A stretch of 64,000 nt of DNA from Allofrancisella inopinata (GTDB lineage Bacteria > Pseudomonadota > Gammaproteobacteria > Francisellales > Francisellaceae). The stretch spans positions 248,001-312,000 of the forward strand of contig NZ_CP038241.1 of NCBI RefSeq assembly GCF_012222965.1. Reading direction: 5' to 3'. The notes beneath the pieces were generated by a model that made no database searches, was not told where the DNA came from, and saw only the letters and a program-made list of their open reading frames with translations. How positions within the stretch are numbered: position 1 is the first letter of the stretch; each line of letters starts with the position of its first letter. The position numbers and the translations under genes were made by a program. Shown piece by piece: positions 36,366 through 48,607 of the stretch.

Positions 36366-36803
36366 ATGGCTAAGAAAAAAGTAGAAGCTATTATTAAATT
36401 GCAAGTTGCTGCTGGTAAAGCTAATCCAAGTCCTCCTATAGGACCTGCATTAGGCCAGCGTGGTGTTAATATTATGGGATTCTGTAAGGAATTCAATGCT
36501 AAAACTCAGGGTATGGAGCCAGGTATGCCTATCCCTGTTGAGATTTCTGTATATAGTGATCGTAGTTTCACTTTTGAGATGAAAACCCCGCCAGCTTCTT
36601 ATTTGATTAAAAAAGCAGTTAATATAAAATCAGGTTCGTCAAACCCTTCAAAAGAGTCTGTTGGTACAATTACCCGTGAGCAGCTAGAAGAAATTGCTAA
36701 AATAAAAGATTCTGATTTGACAGCTGCTGATTTAGATGCTGGTGTAAGAATTATTGCTGGTAGTGCTCGTAGTATGGGCGTAAAAGTAGAAGGGGTTGAA
36801 TAA
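36366..36803 (+). CDS. rplK: 50S ribosomal protein L11
   Basis: A 145-residue protein of the GTPase-associated centre. N-terminal [34 protein letters not shown] and C-terminal [10 protein letters not shown] are canonical. The frame opens at TTG 36354, but ATG 36366 has GGAGA just upstream and gives the usual [14 protein letters not shown] weak hairpin CTCGT...ACGAG (about 36316-36335) lies in its leader. The stop overlaps the rplA start (TAATG). Confidence 0.97.
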   Translation: MAKKKVEAIIKLQVAAGKANPSPPIGPALGQRGVNIMGFCKEFNAKTQGMEPGMPIPVEISVYSDRSFTFEMKTPPASYLIKKAVNIKSGSSNPSKESVGTITREQLEEIAKIKDSDLTAADLDAGVRIIAGSARSMGVKVEGVE

Positions 36804-37498
36804 TGGCTAAAATTTCAAAAAGAATGAAAACTATAGCAGCTAAGATAGATGCTGAAAAAAAATATCCTGTAGCGGAAGCTTTTGATATTTTAAGAGATGT
36901 TTCTTCAGTTAAGTTTGTTGAATCTGTGGATGTGTCAGTTGCTTTAGGTGTTGACCCTCGTAAATCTGATCAAGTGGTTAGGGGAGCTTCTGTATTACCT
37001 AATGGTACAGGTAAAAGTGTTAGAGTGGCAGTTTTTGTAAAAGGTCCTGCTGCAGATGCAGCTAAAGAGGCTGGTGCAGATATCGTTGGTATGGAAGACT
37101 TGGCCGATGAAGTTAAGAAAGGCAATATGAATTTTGATGTTGTGATCGCTTCTCCTGATTCTATGAGAGTAGTTGGACAGCTGGGTCAAATTTTAGGTCC
37201 TAAAGGACTTATGCCAAACCCTAAGGTTGGTACTGTAACTATGGATGTTGCTAAAGCTGTAAGAGATGCTAAAGCAGGTCAGGTTAGATATAGAGTTGAC
37301 AAAGCAGGTATTATACATACTACTATTGGTAAGGTTAACTTTACTTCAGATGCGTTAAAGCAAAACCTAGAGCAGCTTTTGATTGATCTTAAAAAAGCAA
37401 AACCATCTGTTTCTAAAGGCGTATATCTGAAGAAAGTTTCTGTGTCTAGTACTATGGGTCCAGGAATAGCAGTTGACTTTTCAGATTTAAGTATATAG
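36803..37498 (+). CDS. rplA: 50S ribosomal protein L1
   Basis: A 231-residue L1-stalk protein that helps release deacylated tRNA. Motifs: [37 protein letters not shown] near the N-terminus and the domain [18 protein letters not shown]; the C-terminus [18 protein letters not shown] is standard. Translation is coupled to rplK by a one-base overlap. In other gammaproteobacteria L1 represses this pair by binding the rplK leader; I cannot confirm that site here. Confidence 0.97.
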   Translation: MAKISKRMKTIAAKIDAEKKYPVAEAFDILRDVSSVKFVESVDVSVALGVDPRKSDQVVRGASVLPNGTGKSVRVAVFVKGPAADAAKEAGADIVGMEDLADEVKKGNMNFDVVIASPDSMRVVGQLGQILGPKGLMPNPKVGTVTMDVAKAVRDAKAGQVRYRVDKAGIIHTTIGKVNFTSDALKQNLEQLLIDLKKAKPSVSKGVYLKKVSVSSTMGPGIAVDFSDLSI

Positions 37499-37519
37499 AA
37501 TAATACTTTGCAATTTCTT

Positions 37520-37625
37520 TGGGTTGTATGTGAATACAACGTTAAAGACCGTAGGAGCCAAGCAAGCTTGGCTTAATATTTATCCTACGCAGACGATGTT
37601 GACAACCTTTTTTGGTCTAAATATC
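37520..37625 (+). promoter_or_regulatory. Ribosomal protein L10 leader
   Basis: The 168-bp rplA-rplJ gap holds the conserved L10(L12)4-binding leader. A hairpin GTTGTAT-4-ATACAAC (37523-37540) is followed by GTTAAAGACC, then stem GTAGGA/TCCTAC (37551-37556 with 37583-37588) enclosing hairpin GCCAAGC/GCTTGGC (37557-37572), then GCAGACGATGTTG. This matches the known rplJ leader, where free L10-L12 represses translation of rplJ and rplL. Confidence 0.85.
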
Positions 37626-37666
37626 GTGTTAATTAAATAAAGTGTAGACAATATAAGGAGTCGATT

Positions 37667-38185
37667 ATGGCACTTAGAATAGAGGATAAAAAAGCAATTG
37701 TCGCTGAAGTTGCTGAACAAGTATCCTTAGCGTTGTCTGCAGCAGTAGCCGACTATCGTGGTTTGACTGTTAATGAAATGACTTCATTAAGAAAACAAGC
37801 TCGTGAGTCAGGAGTTTATTTAAGGGTTGTTCGTAACAACTTAGCACGTTTAGCAATTAAAGGAACTAATTTTGAGTGTTTATCAGATGCTCTTAAAGGT
37901 CCTCTTGTTCTTGCTCTTTCTAAGGATGAGCCAGGTGCGGCAGCTAAGCTATTTAAAAACTTTCAAAAAGACCATAAGGCTTTTGAAGTTAAAAATTTAG
38001 CTATGTCTGGTGAACTGTTTGGTCCAGAAAAGTTAGATGACTTTGCTAAGCTTCCTAGTAGGGAAGAGGCACTTGCTACATTACTTAGTGTTATGCAAGC
38101 ACCAGTTACTAAGTTTGTTCGTACTCTTAATGAGGTTCCTTCTCAGGTGGTACGAGTATTTGCTGCTGTTGGAGATAGTAAATAA
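37667..38185 (+). CDS. rplJ: 50S ribosomal protein L10
   Basis: A 172-residue base of the ribosomal stalk, anchoring L7/L12 dimers. It shows the conserved N-terminal domain (IVAEVAEQVSLALSAAVADYRGLTVNEMTSLRKQARESGVYLRVVRNNLARLAIKGT) and the C-terminal helix that binds L12. AAGGAG precedes the ATG at good distance. The leader carries the autoregulatory fold annotated just upstream, and rplL follows 63 bp later. Confidence 0.97.
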   Translation: MALRIEDKKAIVAEVAEQVSLALSAAVADYRGLTVNEMTSLRKQARESGVYLRVVRNNLARLAIKGTNFECLSDALKGPLVLALSKDEPGAAAKLFKNFQKDHKAFEVKNLAMSGELFGPEKLDDFAKLPSREEALATLLSVMQAPVTKFVRTLNEVPSQVVRVFAAVGDSK

Positions 38186-38248
38186 TTGCATTGGCTTACT
38201 AGAAAAGCTAAACAAAGAATTAATTGTTAAATAAATAGGAGTTATAAA

Positions 38249-38626
38249 ATGGCTATAACAAAAGAAGATATCCTAAATGCTGTTGCTGAAATGAGCGTGA
38301 TGGATGTATGTGATTTAGTTAAAATGATGGAAGATAAGTTTGGTGTATCTGCTGCAGCTGCTGTTGCTGTTGCTGCTCCAGCTGCTAGTGGTCAAGAGGC
38401 TGCAGCTGAAGAAAAAACTGAGTTTGACGTTGTTTTAGTTGATGCAGGTTCAAATAAGATCGCTGCGATCAAGGCGGTTAGAGGTATTACAGGTTTAGGT
38501 CTTAAAGAAGCTAAAGCTGCTGTAGAAGGTACTCCTTTCACAGTCAAAGAAGCTGCTCAAAAAGCAGAAGCAGAAGAGCTTAAGAAACAACTTGAAGAAG
38601 CCGGCGCTAAAGTTGAGCTTAAATAA
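38249..38626 (+). CDS. rplL: 50S ribosomal protein L7/L12
   Basis: A 125-residue stalk protein present in multiple copies per ribosome, recruiting translational GTPases. Three parts are visible: N-terminal dimerisation helices (about 1-35), an Ala-rich hinge (about 36-56, [20 protein letters not shown]) and the globular C-terminal domain (about 58-125, [39 protein letters not shown]). Strong AGGAG upstream, as expected for the highest-copy ribosomal protein. A 151-bp gap to rpoB follows, with no clear terminator. Confidence 0.97.
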   Translation: MAITKEDILNAVAEMSVMDVCDLVKMMEDKFGVSAAAAVAVAAPAASGQEAAAEEKTEFDVVLVDAGSNKIAAIKAVRGITGLGLKEAKAAVEGTPFTVKEAAQKAEAEELKKQLEEAGAKVELK

Positions 38627-38777
38627 TAATATTCATAAAAAGTAATTTTTAGGAATTATGACTAGTGGTCATTTATATGGCTTCTAGTCTTTCTAGTATT
38701 GAAAGATACATAGGTTGGTGCAAATATATTCATATTTGCTTTTTATTTTGTGTAAACAAAATCTTAAGGGTTTTTTG

Positions 38778-41700
38778 ATGTCTTACTCATACGCTGAGAA
38801 AAAAAGAATTCGTAAAGAATTTGGGGAATTACCTCATATCTTGGATGTACCATATTTACTCTCCATTCAAACAGAGTCATATAAAAAATTTTTAAATCTG
38901 GAAGGGACTAAAGGTAGAGGATGTTCTGGTTTAGAGCAGGTGCTTAAACAGTCTTTTCCTGTAGAAAGTAAAAATGGACAATATGAACTTCATTATGTTG
39001 ATTATCAAATTGGTGAGCCAACATTTGATGAGAGCGAGTGCCAGGTTCGTGGAGCTACTTATGACGCTCCTCTTAATGTTAAAATGAGGTTAGTTGTTTA
39101 TAATAAAGAGGCTCTTCCAAATGAAAAAATCGTTGAAGATATTAGAGAAGAGTATGTATATATGGGTGATATCCCTCTAATGACAACAAACGGTACTTTT
39201 ATTGTTAATGGTACTGAAAGGGTAGTTGTTTCTCAGTTACATAGATCTCCGGGAGCATTTTTTAGTAAAGATGACACAGAGGAAGGGGCTTTTTCTGCAC
39301 GTATAATCCCGTATAGAGGTTCATGGTTAGATTTTGAATTTGATTCGAAAGGTGTAATCTGGGCTAGGATAGATAGAAAAAGAAAAATTTGTGCAACTGT
39401 TATTCTAAAGGCGCTTGGATATTCACAGGAAGATATTTTAGAACATTTTTCTACTACTAAAACGATTAAATTTGACGGTGAAAATTTTGGCTTGAAGTTA
39501 GGCGATCTTTCTTTGATAAAAGGCGAGTTACTAAAGTTTGACATCATAGATTCAAAAGGTAATGTAATAGCAAAGAAAAATAAAAAAATTACTTCGAAAG
39601 ATGTTAAGAAAATAAAAGAAGCAGGTATTGATTCTGTAGCTATAGACTTTGATCTGGTAAGTACCCTTAGGGTGGCAAAAGATGTTATCAGTGAGAGTAC
39701 AGGTGAAGTTATAGCTTATGCAAATAATGATATTACAGAAGGTTTGTTAGACGCTTGTATAGAAGCGGGAATGTATGAGTTAGAGGTTGTAGACTTTATA
39801 ACTACAGAAAGAGGTAGATATATTTCTGATACTCTTAAGTATGATGTTACAAAAAATACAGATGAAGCATTGGTTGAGATTTATAAGGTTTTAAGACCTG
39901 GAGATCCTCCAGCAGCAGCATCAGTAAAGGCTTTATTTGAAGGGTTGTTTTTTATTGAAAGTAGATATAGCTTATCTGATATTGGTAGAATGAAATTAAA
40001 TGCAAGGTTAGGTTCTGACAAGGTTTCTAAAGATGTTTATACTCTTGAAAATAGTGATATAGTAGGTGTCCTTGAGGAGCTTATTAAAATCCGTGATGGT
40101 AAAGGAAAAGTAGATGACATAGATCATCTTGGTAATAGACGTGTTCGTTCTGTTGGTGAAATGGTTGAGAATCAATTTAGAATAGGTCTTTATCGTGTAG
40201 AAAAAGGAATCCGTGAGAGCATGTCTTTGGTACATAAAGATAAGCTGATGCCGAAAGATATAGTTAACTCTAAGCCTATAACAGCTTCGATAAAAGAGTT
40301 TTTTACTTCTGGAGCATTATCTCAATTTATGGATCAAGATAATCCACTATCAGAAGTTACACATAAAAGAAGAATTTCAGCACTAGGCCCTGGTGGTTTA
40401 TCTCGTGATAGAGCTGGTTTTGAAGTTCGTGACGTTCATGCAACTCACTACGGTAGATTATGTCCTATTGAAACACCAGAAGGACCAAACATTGGTCTTA
40501 TTAACTCGTTAGCAATTTATTCTAGGGTAAATGATTATGGTTTCTTAGAAGCTCCTTATAGAAAAGTTGTTAACGGTAGAGTTACAGATGAAATTGAGTA
40601 TTTATCAGCAACTGATGAAGATAACTATGTAATTGCTCAAGCTTCAACTCAACTTGATGAAAATAATCATTTTGTTGATGAATTGATCCAATGTCGTTCA
40701 GGTGGTGAAGCAATGTTTACTGAATCTAGTAGAGTTCAGTATATGGATGTTTCTGCTAAACAGATGGTTTCAGCAGCAGCAGCATTGATTCCTTTCTTAG
40801 AGCATGATGACGCAAACAGAGTCTTGATGGGTGCAAACATGCAACGTCAAGCAGTTCCAACTCTTAAGTCAGAAAAGCCTTTAGTTGGTACTGGGATAGA
40901 GAAAATTGTTGCTAGAGACTCAGGTAACTGTATTATTGCTAGAAATCCCGGAGCGGTTGTTGAGGTTGACTCAAACAGAATAGTAGTTAAGGTAGATACT
41001 AAAAAATCTAAAACTAATAAATTGGTAGATATATATAGTTTAACTAAATTCAAACGTTCAAATAAAAATACTTGTATTAACCAGCGTCCTATAGTTAATG
41101 TTGGTGATAAAGTTGAGCAAGGCGATATCTTGGCAGATGGGTTTGCTACTGATTTTGGTGAGTTATCTTTAGGGCATAACCTAATGGTTGCATTTATGCC
41201 ATGGAACGGTTATAACTTTGAGGATTCGATTCTATTGTCAGAAAGAATTGTTAAAGACGATAAGTATACAAGCATACATATCGAAGAGTTTACTTGCGTT
41301 GCTCGTGATACTAAACTTGGTCCAGAAGAAATAACAGCAGATATTCCAAATGTTAGTGAAAGTAGCTTAGTTAAGTTGGATGAATCTGGTATTGTCCATA
41401 TAGGTGCTAATGTTGAATCTGGTGATATTCTTGTAGCTAAAATAACTCCTAAGGCTGAACAGCAATTAACACCGGAGGAAAGGCTACTTAGAGCAATTTT
41501 TAATGAAAAAGCATCAAACGTTGCAGATAGTTCATTAAGGATGCCTAGTGGCACTTCAGGTACAGTTATTAATGTTCAAGTATTTGAAAATGATAAAGGT
41601 GGCAAGAGTTATAGAGCTTTAAAGATAGAAAAAGAGCTTATAGAAAAAGCGCGTAAAGACTTTGATGAAGAGTTTAGCGTTATTGAGTCTATCGTTAAGC

Positions 41701-42854
41701 AATCTATTGAAAAAGAAATTGTTGGTGCTGAAATTCTTAAAGCTAAAGGCCTCAAAAAAGGAGCTATTTTAACACAAGATTTTTTGGAGAAGTTGCCTTT
41801 TTCTAAGTGGTTAGAAATTTCGTTTGAAGACGAGAAGTTAAACACTAAGGTGCAAAAAACTAAAGAATACTATGATGAAGCAAAATTAGCAGTAGATGCT
41901 AGATTTGAAGCTAAGAAAAAATCTATAACTCAAAGTAATGAGTTATCTCCAGGGGTGCTAAAAACAGTAAAAGTATTTGTCGCTATTAAAAAGCGTATAC
42001 AACCTGGTGATAAGATGGCAGGGCGTCATGGTAACAAAGGTGTGGTATCACGTGTATTACCAATCGAAGATATGCCATACATGGAAGATGGTACTCCAGT
42101 AGATGTTTGTTTAAATCCTCTAGGTATACCATCACGTATGAATATTGGTCAGATCTTAGAAGCGCATATGGGATTAGCTTCTTATGGTTTGGGTAAAAAG
42201 ATAGAAAAAACTTTAGAACAAACAAGAAAAGCCGCTGAGCTAAGAAAAACTTTGGATGAAGTATATAACAGTGTTGGTGGTAAGAAAGTAGATTTAGATA
42301 CTCTAAGTGATGAAGAAATCTTACAGCTTTGTGAAAATCTTAAAGACGGTGTACCAATTGCAACACCAGTATTTGATGGTGCTAAAGAAGAAGATATCAA
42401 ATCACTACTTCAACTAGGTGGCTTTGCAACAGATGGTCAAATGAGACTGTTTGATGGTCGTACTGGAAAAGCATTTGACAGACATGTAACAGTTGGTTAT
42501 ATGTATATGCTTAAGCTTGACCACTTAGTAGATGATAAGATGCATGCTAGATCTACTGGATCTTATAGTTTAGTTACCCAGCAGCCTTTAGGCGGTAAAG
42601 CTCAGTTTGGTGGTCAAAGATTTGGTGAGATGGAAGTTTGGGCATTACAAGCTTATGGTGCAGCTTACACATTACGAGAAATGCTAACAGTTAAATCTGA
42701 TGATATAGCTGGTAGGTCGAAAATGTATAAAAACATAGTTGATGGTAAATTAACTATGAATGTTGATGTGCCAGAATCTTTCAACGTTTTAAGAAATGAA
42801 GTTAGAGCGTTGGGTATAGATATGGATTTTGACTATTCATCAGAGCAAGAATAA
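38778..42854 (+). CDS. rpoB: RNA polymerase beta subunit
   Basis: A 1358-residue catalytic subunit. The frame extends upstream to 38715, but ATG 38778 gives the conserved start [16 protein letters not shown], and the upstream 21 residues are hydrophobic and unlike RpoB. The rifampicin region is intact by eye ([44 protein letters not shown]), with Asp, His, Arg and Ser at the usual contact positions, so no common resistance change is evident. C-terminal [33 protein letters not shown] is canonical. Co-transcribed with rpoC 57 bp later. Confidence 0.98.
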   Translation: MSYSYAEKKRIRKEFGELPHILDVPYLLSIQTESYKKFLNLEGTKGRGCSGLEQVLKQSFPVESKNGQYELHYVDYQIGEPTFDESECQVRGATYDAPLNVKMRLVVYNKEALPNEKIVEDIREEYVYMGDIPLMTTNGTFIVNGTERVVVSQLHRSPGAFFSKDDTEEGAFSARIIPYRGSWLDFEFDSKGVIWARIDRKRKICATVILKALGYSQEDILEHFSTTKTIKFDGENFGLKLGDLSLIKGELLKFDIIDSKGNVIAKKNKKITSKDVKKIKEAGIDSVAIDFDLVSTLRVAKDVISESTGEVIAYANNDITEGLLDACIEAGMYELEVVDFITTERGRYISDTLKYDVTKNTDEALVEIYKVLRPGDPPAAASVKALFEGLFFIESRYSLSDIGRMKLNARLGSDKVSKDVYTLENSDIVGVLEELIKIRDGKGKVDDIDHLGNRRVRSVGEMVENQFRIGLYRVEKGIRESMSLVHKDKLMPKDIVNSKPITASIKEFFTSGALSQFMDQDNPLSEVTHKRRISALGPGGLSRDRAGFEVRDVHATHYGRLCPIETPEGPNIGLINSLAIYSRVNDYGFLEAPYRKVVNGRVTDEIEYLSATDEDNYVIAQASTQLDENNHFVDELIQCRSGGEAMFTESSRVQYMDVSAKQMVSAAAALIPFLEHDDANRVLMGANMQRQAVPTLKSEKPLVGTGIEKIVARDSGNCIIARNPGAVVEVDSNRIVVKVDTKKSKTNKLVDIYSLTKFKRSNKNTCINQRPIVNVGDKVEQGDILADGFATDFGELSLGHNLMVAFMPWNGYNFEDSILLSERIVKDDKYTSIHIEEFTCVARDTKLGPEEITADIPNVSESSLVKLDESGIVHIGANVESGDILVAKITPKAEQQLTPEERLLRAIFNEKASNVADSSLRMPSGTSGTVINVQVFENDKGGKSYRALKIEKELIEKARKDFDEEFSVIESIVKQSIEKEIVGAEILKAKGLKKGAILTQDFLEKLPFSKWLEISFEDEKLNTKVQKTKEYYDEAKLAVDARFEAKKKSITQSNELSPGVLKTVKVFVAIKKRIQPGDKMAGRHGNKGVVSRVLPIEDMPYMEDGTPVDVCLNPLGIPSRMNIGQILEAHMGLASYGLGKKIEKTLEQTRKAAELRKTLDEVYNSVGGKKVDLDTLSDEEILQLCENLKDGVPIATPVFDGAKEEDIKSLLQLGGFATDGQMRLFDGRTGKAFDRHVTVGYMYMLKLDHLVDDKMHARSTGSYSLVTQQPLGGKAQFGGQRFGEMEVWALQAYGAAYTLREMLTVKSDDIAGRSKMYKNIVDGKLTMNVDVPESFNVLRNEVRALGIDMDFDYSSEQE

Positions 42855-42911
42855 GCATCTTTAGTAGAGTACTTATTTTTTTATTAAAATAAAAGTATAG
42901 GAGAGCAACCT

Positions 42912-45900
42912 GTGAATAACGGTATCCTACATCAAAATTACAATAGTAAAAAGTTTGATATTATAAAGATATCTTTAGCGTCCCCAGAGGTTATACGTTC
43001 GTGGTCTCATGGTGAAGTTAAAAAACCAGAAACTATTAACTACAGAACATTTAAGCCGGAGAGAGACGGTTTATTTTGTGCTAAAATTTTTGGTCCTGTT
43101 AAAGACTATGAATGTTTATGTGGTAAATATAAGCGTTTAAAACACCGCGGTGTGGTATGTGAGCGTTGTGGTGTTGAAGTCGAGCAAGCTAAAGTAAGAA
43201 GAGAAAGAATGGGGCACATCGATTTAGTGTGTCCAGTAGTACATATTTGGTATCTAAAATCTTTACCTTCTAGGATAGGTTTGTTTTTAGACATGCCTCT
43301 TAAAAATGTAGAGAAGGTATTATACTTTGAGTCATATATAGTTACTGATCCTGGTATGACTCCATTAGAGAAAAAGCAATTACTTACTGATGAAGAATAT
43401 ATAGAAGCTCTAGAAAACTATGGTTATGAGTTTGAAGCTTCTATGGGTGCAGAGGCTATTAGAGAATTATTATCTGATACTGATATCGAATCAGAAATGG
43501 AACAGCTACAAGTTGAATATGAAGAAAGCAAATCTGCAGCTAAAAAAGAAAAAGCTATAAAAAGATTAAGGCTTCTAGAGACTTTTCAAGCTTCTGGTAA
43601 TAAACCTGAGTGGATGGTAATGACTGTCTTACCAGTTCTTCCTCCTGATTTAAGACCACTTGTACCAATAGAAGGTGGTAGGTTTGCTACATCTGATCTT
43701 AATGATTTATATCGTAGAGTAATAAATAGAAACAATAGACTTAAAAAGCTATTAGACCTTAATGCTCCTGATATTATTGTTAGAAATGAAAAAAGGATGT
43801 TACAAGAGGCTGTTGATGCTTTATTAGACAATGGTAGACGTGGAAGAGCTGTAACAGGTTCAAATAAACGTCCTCTTAAATCATTAGCTGATATGATTAA
43901 AGGTAAACAAGGCCGTTTCCGTCAAAACTTATTAGGTAAGCGTGTTGACTACTCTGGACGTTCTGTAATTACAGTAGGTCCATCTTTAAGATTGCATGAG
44001 TGTGGTTTACCTAAGAAGATGGCTTTAGAACTGTTTAAGCCATTTGTTTACTCTAAGCTAAGATTTGGTGGGCATGCAACAACTATTAAACAAGCTAAAA
44101 GAATGGTTGAGCTAGAGGAATCTGTAGTTTGGGATATCTTAGAAGTTGTAATTAATGAGCATCCAGTACTATTAAACAGGGCTCCTACACTTCATAGGTT
44201 GGGTATTCAAGCATTTGAACCGAAGCTTATCGAAGGAAAAGCTATTCAGTTGCACCCATTAGTGTGTGCGGCTTTTAACGCTGACTTTGACGGGGACCAA
44301 ATGGCTGTTCACGTGCCATTAACAGTTGAATCTCAGCTAGAAGCTAGAGTTTTGATGATGTCTACTAATAACATTTTATCACCAGCTTCAGGACAGCCTA
44401 TTATCACTCCTACTCAAGATATAGTGTTAGGTTTATACTATATTACAAGAGAAAAAGATGGAGCAAAAGGTGAAGGTAAGTTATTTGCAAGCTATGAAGA
44501 TGTTAGTAGAGCGTATAATTCTGGAACTATAGATATCCATGCTAAAATCAAATTAAGAGTAGATAGACAAGTATTTGATACTAAAGGTAACACTTATAAT
44601 GAAAAAGGTGTTGTTAATACAACTGTTGGTAGAGCATTACTTATTAATATATTGCCTGAAGGGTTGTCTTTCTCGTTAATTAATAAGGTTTTAGTTAAGA
44701 AAGAAATTTCTAAGATTATTAACCAAGCATTTAGAATGTTAGGTGGTAAAGCTACTGTTGTCCTAGCTGATAAACTTATGTATGCTGGTTTTAAATACTC
44801 AACCATTTCTGGTATTTCTGTAGGTATAAATGATATGACTATACCTGCTGATAAAGACACTAAGGTAGAAAAAGCAGAACAAGAAATTAAGCATGTAACA
44901 GAGCAATACCAGTCTTCGCTTATTACTGAGAATGAAAGATACAATAATATAATCAATATTTGGAGTAAAACTTCAGATGAAGTTGGTGCTTCGATGATGG
45001 ATGCTATATCTAAAGATAAAGTTATTGTTGGCGGTCAAGAAAAAGAGATTGAATCATTTAACTCTGTATATATGATGGCTAAATCTGGTGCTAGAGGTTC
45101 TTATAACCAGATGAGACAGCTTGCAGGTATGCGTGGTTTGATGGCAAAACCTGATGGGACGATGATCGAGACGGCTATTACAGCTAACTTTAGAGAAGGT
45201 TTATCAGTATTGCAATACTTTACATCGACTCACGGTGCTCGTAAAGGTTTGGCCGATACTGCTCTTAAAACAGCTAACGCTGGTTATTTAACTCGTAGAC
45301 TAGTAGACGTAGCTCAGGATTTAGTAATCATTGAAGAAGATTGTGGTACAGATGATGGTTTAATGTTCTCAGCTATTGTAGAAGATGGTGAAGTTAAAGT
45401 GCCTCTTACAGAAAGAGCATTAGGTAGAACATTAGCGGCTGACGTTGTTACGGAAAAAGGTATCGTATTGTTAGAAGCAAATACTTTATTAGATGAAAAT
45501 TTAGTAGAGCTATTAGATGATAATGGTATTGATATGATTAAAGTTAGATCACCAATCACATGTAAGACCCGTAGAGGATTGTGTTCTAAGTGTTATGGTA
45601 GAGATTTATCTCGAGAAAGAAAGGTTAATGTTGGTGAGTCTGTAGGTGTAATTGCAGCTCAATCAATTGGTGAGCCTGGTACTCAGTTAACAATGAGAAC
45701 ATTCCATACTGGTGGGGCGGCATCTTTAGGTGTAACAATTAGTGATATTAAAGTTAAAACTGCTGGTAAAATCAAGTTTAAAAATATTAGGACAGTAACA
45801 AATAAAGAAGGCCAAGACATTGTAATATCACGTGCTGGTGAAATCGTTGTTTCTGATACTATGGGTAGGGTTAGAGAACAGCACAGAATCCCTATGGGTG

Positions 45901-47165
45901 CAGTACTTCCTCTAGCAAGTGGTAAAGCAGTAGAGATCGGTGATGTGATAGCTACTTGGGACCCACATGCGCAGCCAATAGTCACAGATGTCGCAGGTAA
46001 GGTTATTTTGGAGGATGTTATTGATGGTATTACATCTAAACATACTTATGATGACCTAACTGGCCAGCAGACTATTGAAATAACCTCGCTATCTCAGAGA
46101 ATTACTTCTAAAAACTTAAAACCAGTAGTTAAAATAGTTGACAATGATGGTAATGAGTTAAAATCAATAGCATTAGCTGTTGGGGCAGTGTTAAACGTTA
46201 CTGAGGATATGCAAATTGCAATAGGAGATGTTGTTGCCAAGATTCCTCTAGAAGGGTCTAAGAATAAAGATATTACAGGGGGTCTGCCTCGTGTTGCAGA
46301 ACTATTTGAGGCAAGACGTCCAAAAGAAGCTGCGATACTTTCTCCTTGTGATGGTATAGTTAGATTAGGTAATAGAGACACCAAAGAGAAGCAAAGAATA
46401 GAGATTTTAGACAAGTGTGGTCATATTGTTGAAGAAATATTACTATCTAAATCTCGTCATTTGGTTGTATTTGATGGTGAAGTTGTCTCTAAGGGTGATG
46501 TATTAGCAGATGGTCCTACTGACCCACATGATCTACTTAAATATAAAGGATTAGAGGCTTTTGCTGACTATATCCTTTTTGAGGCTCAATCTGTATATCG
46601 TATGCAAGGTGTTGTAATTAATGATAAGCACATTGAGACTATTGTTAGACAAATGCTTAGAAAGGCAGTTATTCTAGATGAAGGTGGCAGCAAATTTGTA
46701 AGAGAAGAAACGGTTGAGCTTGTTAGAATTCTTGAAGAGAATGATAAATTGAGTTTAGAAGGTAAAAAAGAAGTTGTGTATGAACCAGTATTAATGGGTA
46801 TTACAAGGTCTTCTTTGTCTACGGAGTCTTTCTTATCAGCAGCATCTTTCCAAGAGACGACAAGAGTATTAACAGAATCTTCTATTAATTCTCAAATTGA
46901 TCAACTAAGAGGTCTTAAGGAAAATGTTCTAATTGGTAGATTAATTCCTACAGGTACAGGACTGGCTGTCAGAAAAGAAGCAGCTAAGATTGAGAAGCTA
47001 AAAGAAGAGTTAGGGGTTGAAGATGGTATGACATTTACAGATGCTGCAGCATTTGGAATAGATAGTTCTTCTTTTGAGAATTATCAGCATGTAAGTGAGG
47101 AAAAAGATATAAATGATGATATCGAAGAATCATTAAGAAATGCTCTTGAATCATTAGACTTCTAA
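42912..47165 (+). CDS. rpoC: RNA polymerase beta' subunit
   Basis: A 1417-residue subunit with the active-site magnesium loop [12 protein letters not shown] and the N-terminal zinc finger [22 protein letters not shown]; a second Cys cluster is [15 protein letters not shown]. The trigger loop and bridge helix lie in the [25 protein letters not shown] and [39 protein letters not shown] region. The start is GTG 42912, with AGGAGAG at 42899-42905. The gene follows rpoB closely; no strong terminator is visible in the 81 bp before the next gene. Confidence 0.98.
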   Translation: MNNGILHQNYNSKKFDIIKISLASPEVIRSWSHGEVKKPETINYRTFKPERDGLFCAKIFGPVKDYECLCGKYKRLKHRGVVCERCGVEVEQAKVRRERMGHIDLVCPVVHIWYLKSLPSRIGLFLDMPLKNVEKVLYFESYIVTDPGMTPLEKKQLLTDEEYIEALENYGYEFEASMGAEAIRELLSDTDIESEMEQLQVEYEESKSAAKKEKAIKRLRLLETFQASGNKPEWMVMTVLPVLPPDLRPLVPIEGGRFATSDLNDLYRRVINRNNRLKKLLDLNAPDIIVRNEKRMLQEAVDALLDNGRRGRAVTGSNKRPLKSLADMIKGKQGRFRQNLLGKRVDYSGRSVITVGPSLRLHECGLPKKMALELFKPFVYSKLRFGGHATTIKQAKRMVELEESVVWDILEVVINEHPVLLNRAPTLHRLGIQAFEPKLIEGKAIQLHPLVCAAFNADFDGDQMAVHVPLTVESQLEARVLMMSTNNILSPASGQPIITPTQDIVLGLYYITREKDGAKGEGKLFASYEDVSRAYNSGTIDIHAKIKLRVDRQVFDTKGNTYNEKGVVNTTVGRALLINILPEGLSFSLINKVLVKKEISKIINQAFRMLGGKATVVLADKLMYAGFKYSTISGISVGINDMTIPADKDTKVEKAEQEIKHVTEQYQSSLITENERYNNIINIWSKTSDEVGASMMDAISKDKVIVGGQEKEIESFNSVYMMAKSGARGSYNQMRQLAGMRGLMAKPDGTMIETAITANFREGLSVLQYFTSTHGARKGLADTALKTANAGYLTRRLVDVAQDLVIIEEDCGTDDGLMFSAIVEDGEVKVPLTERALGRTLAADVVTEKGIVLLEANTLLDENLVELLDDNGIDMIKVRSPITCKTRRGLCSKCYGRDLSRERKVNVGESVGVIAAQSIGEPGTQLTMRTFHTGGAASLGVTISDIKVKTAGKIKFKNIRTVTNKEGQDIVISRAGEIVVSDTMGRVREQHRIPMGAVLPLASGKAVEIGDVIATWDPHAQPIVTDVAGKVILEDVIDGITSKHTYDDLTGQQTIEITSLSQRITSKNLKPVVKIVDNDGNELKSIALAVGAVLNVTEDMQIAIGDVVAKIPLEGSKNKDITGGLPRVAELFEARRPKEAAILSPCDGIVRLGNRDTKEKQRIEILDKCGHIVEEILLSKSRHLVVFDGEVVSKGDVLADGPTDPHDLLKYKGLEAFADYILFEAQSVYRMQGVVINDKHIETIVRQMLRKAVILDEGGSKFVREETVELVRILEENDKLSLEGKKEVVYEPVLMGITRSSLSTESFLSAASFQETTRVLTESSINSQIDQLRGLKENVLIGRLIPTGTGLAVRKEAAKIEKLKEELGVEDGMTFTDAAAFGIDSSSFENYQHVSEEKDINDDIEESLRNALESLDF

Positions 47166-47246
47166 ATCTTAAATTTTTATCCCAAATAAAATTTTATTAT
47201 TCTAACTTTTTAAATTATACTATCTACATAACTTACATATTTATTA

Positions 47247-47489
47247 ATGGTTAATATTTCGATGTTAGCGAAGCTTTTTTGGCAGATATTTTTTGGTATA
47301 GCGATCATACTTATAGTTATTTTATCTATATTAAATACTGACAGAGTTAGTTTTGACTATATATTTGGAATTACTACGTTACCATTGATAGTTCTTATGT
47401 CAATAGCTTTTGTGTTGGGTTTATTGTTAGGTTCTTTTATCACTAAATTTATTCAAATAACAAAAACTACTGGTGGCGCTAAAAAATAA
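47247..47489 (+). CDS. LapA-domain small membrane protein
   Basis: An 80-residue inner-membrane protein with two hydrophobic helices (about 10-30 and 43-68) separated by a short stretch containing the [12 protein letters not shown] motif, the pattern of LapA/DUF1049 proteins tied to LPS assembly control in enterobacteria. There is no LapB partner beside it, unlike in E. coli. Its TAA overlaps the tsaD ATG, so the two are translationally coupled. Family assignment is good from topology and motif; function here is inferred. Confidence 0.75.
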   Translation: MVNISMLAKLFWQIFFGIAIILIVILSILNTDRVSFDYIFGITTLPLIVLMSIAFVLGLLLGSFITKFIQITKTTGGAKK

Positions 47490-48499
47490 TGCTGACTCTG
47501 GGTATAGAAAGCTCGTGTGATGAGACTGGTATAGCTTTATATGATTTTTCTAAAAAGAAATTAATAGCAGATGCTTTGTATAGCCAAATAAGCTTACACA
47601 AAGATTATGGTGGAGTTGTACCAGAATTAGCATCACGTGAACATATTGCAAAGCTTAATGTATTAACTAAAGAAATTATAAGCAAGGCAAAAGTTAGCTT
47701 TGCAGATATAGATTGTATAGCTTATACGGCTATGCCTGGTTTAGTTGGAGCTCTTATGGTCGGTGCAACGTTTGCTAAAACTTTAGGGTTTGTGCATGAT
47801 ATTGACACTGTGGCAGTGCATCATTTGGAAGGACATTTACTCTCACCATTATTAGATGATAACAGCAGTATAGAATACCCTTTTATAGCTTTACTAGTCT
47901 CAGGAGGACACACTCAACTTTTCGAGGTTAGAAAATTTGGTGATTACCAGTTATTGGGGGAATCTATAGATGACGCTGTTGGTGAGGCTTTTGATAAAAC
48001 AGCAAAACTGTTAGGAATGTCTTACCCTGGAGGAGTTGAAGTAGCAAATCTTGCTGAGAAAGCTTCTGATATAACTAGATATTACTTACCAAGGCCAATG
48101 AAAAATAAAACTAGCTTGGATTTTAGTTTTAGTGGTTTAAAAACAGCTGTTTTAAATACTTGGTATAATGAGTCTGAGCAAACCCAAGAAAATAAAGCTA
48201 ACCTTTGCTATGCCTTTCAAGAGGCAGCAATAGATGTTTTAGTAACTAAATGTGATAAAGCATTAGGTGCAACGAAAAACAAAAGATTAGTAGTATCCGG
48301 TGGTGTAAGTGCAAATAAGTTTTTACGTAATAAATTAAATAATCTAAGCCAAAAGAAAAATTATCAAATATTTTTCCCACCAATGAAGTACTGTACAGAT
48401 AATGGTGCGATGATAGCTCTTGCAGGGGCGTATAGATATAATCAAGGTTTTAAGGATAATAACCTTGAAATTAATGTAAAAGCACGAGCAGCAATTTGA
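47489..48499 (+). CDS. tsaD: tRNA N6-adenosine threonylcarbamoyltransferase TsaD
   Basis: A 336-residue ASKHA-fold enzyme that, with TsaB and TsaE, transfers threonylcarbamoyl to A37 of ANN-decoding tRNAs. Visible: N-terminal [15 protein letters not shown], the metal-binding [11 protein letters not shown] with the paired histidines, [31 protein letters not shown] and [12 protein letters not shown], all TsaD hallmarks. Its start overlaps the LapA-like stop. In E. coli tsaD stands next to rpsU; that is not the case here. Confidence 0.96.
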   Translation: MLTLGIESSCDETGIALYDFSKKKLIADALYSQISLHKDYGGVVPELASREHIAKLNVLTKEIISKAKVSFADIDCIAYTAMPGLVGALMVGATFAKTLGFVHDIDTVAVHHLEGHLLSPLLDDNSSIEYPFIALLVSGGHTQLFEVRKFGDYQLLGESIDDAVGEAFDKTAKLLGMSYPGGVEVANLAEKASDITRYYLPRPMKNKTSLDFSFSGLKTAVLNTWYNESEQTQENKANLCYAFQEAAIDVLVTKCDKALGATKNKRLVVSGGVSANKFLRNKLNNLSQKKNYQIFFPPMKYCTDNGAMIALAGAYRYNQGFKDNNLEINVKARAAI

Positions 48500-48607
48500 T
48501 ATATATTAAAGCTCTGTTATAAAGCTATCTTATGTGGTATTATCTATATTGAAATGATTAAAGTTTAAATTTTTTCATGAATTTATCAAAGAAAATTAAG
48601 GTTTTGA

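Noticed and set aside
36995-37189. Many ORFs of 60-140 codons antisense to or out of frame with housekeeping genes
   Set aside because: They lie wholly inside long, well-recognised genes, have no family resemblance, and arise readily in AT-rich DNA with biased codons.
38715-38777. 21-residue N-terminal extension of RpoB
   Set aside because: The extension is hydrophobic and unlike RpoB; ATG 38778 gives the conserved start.
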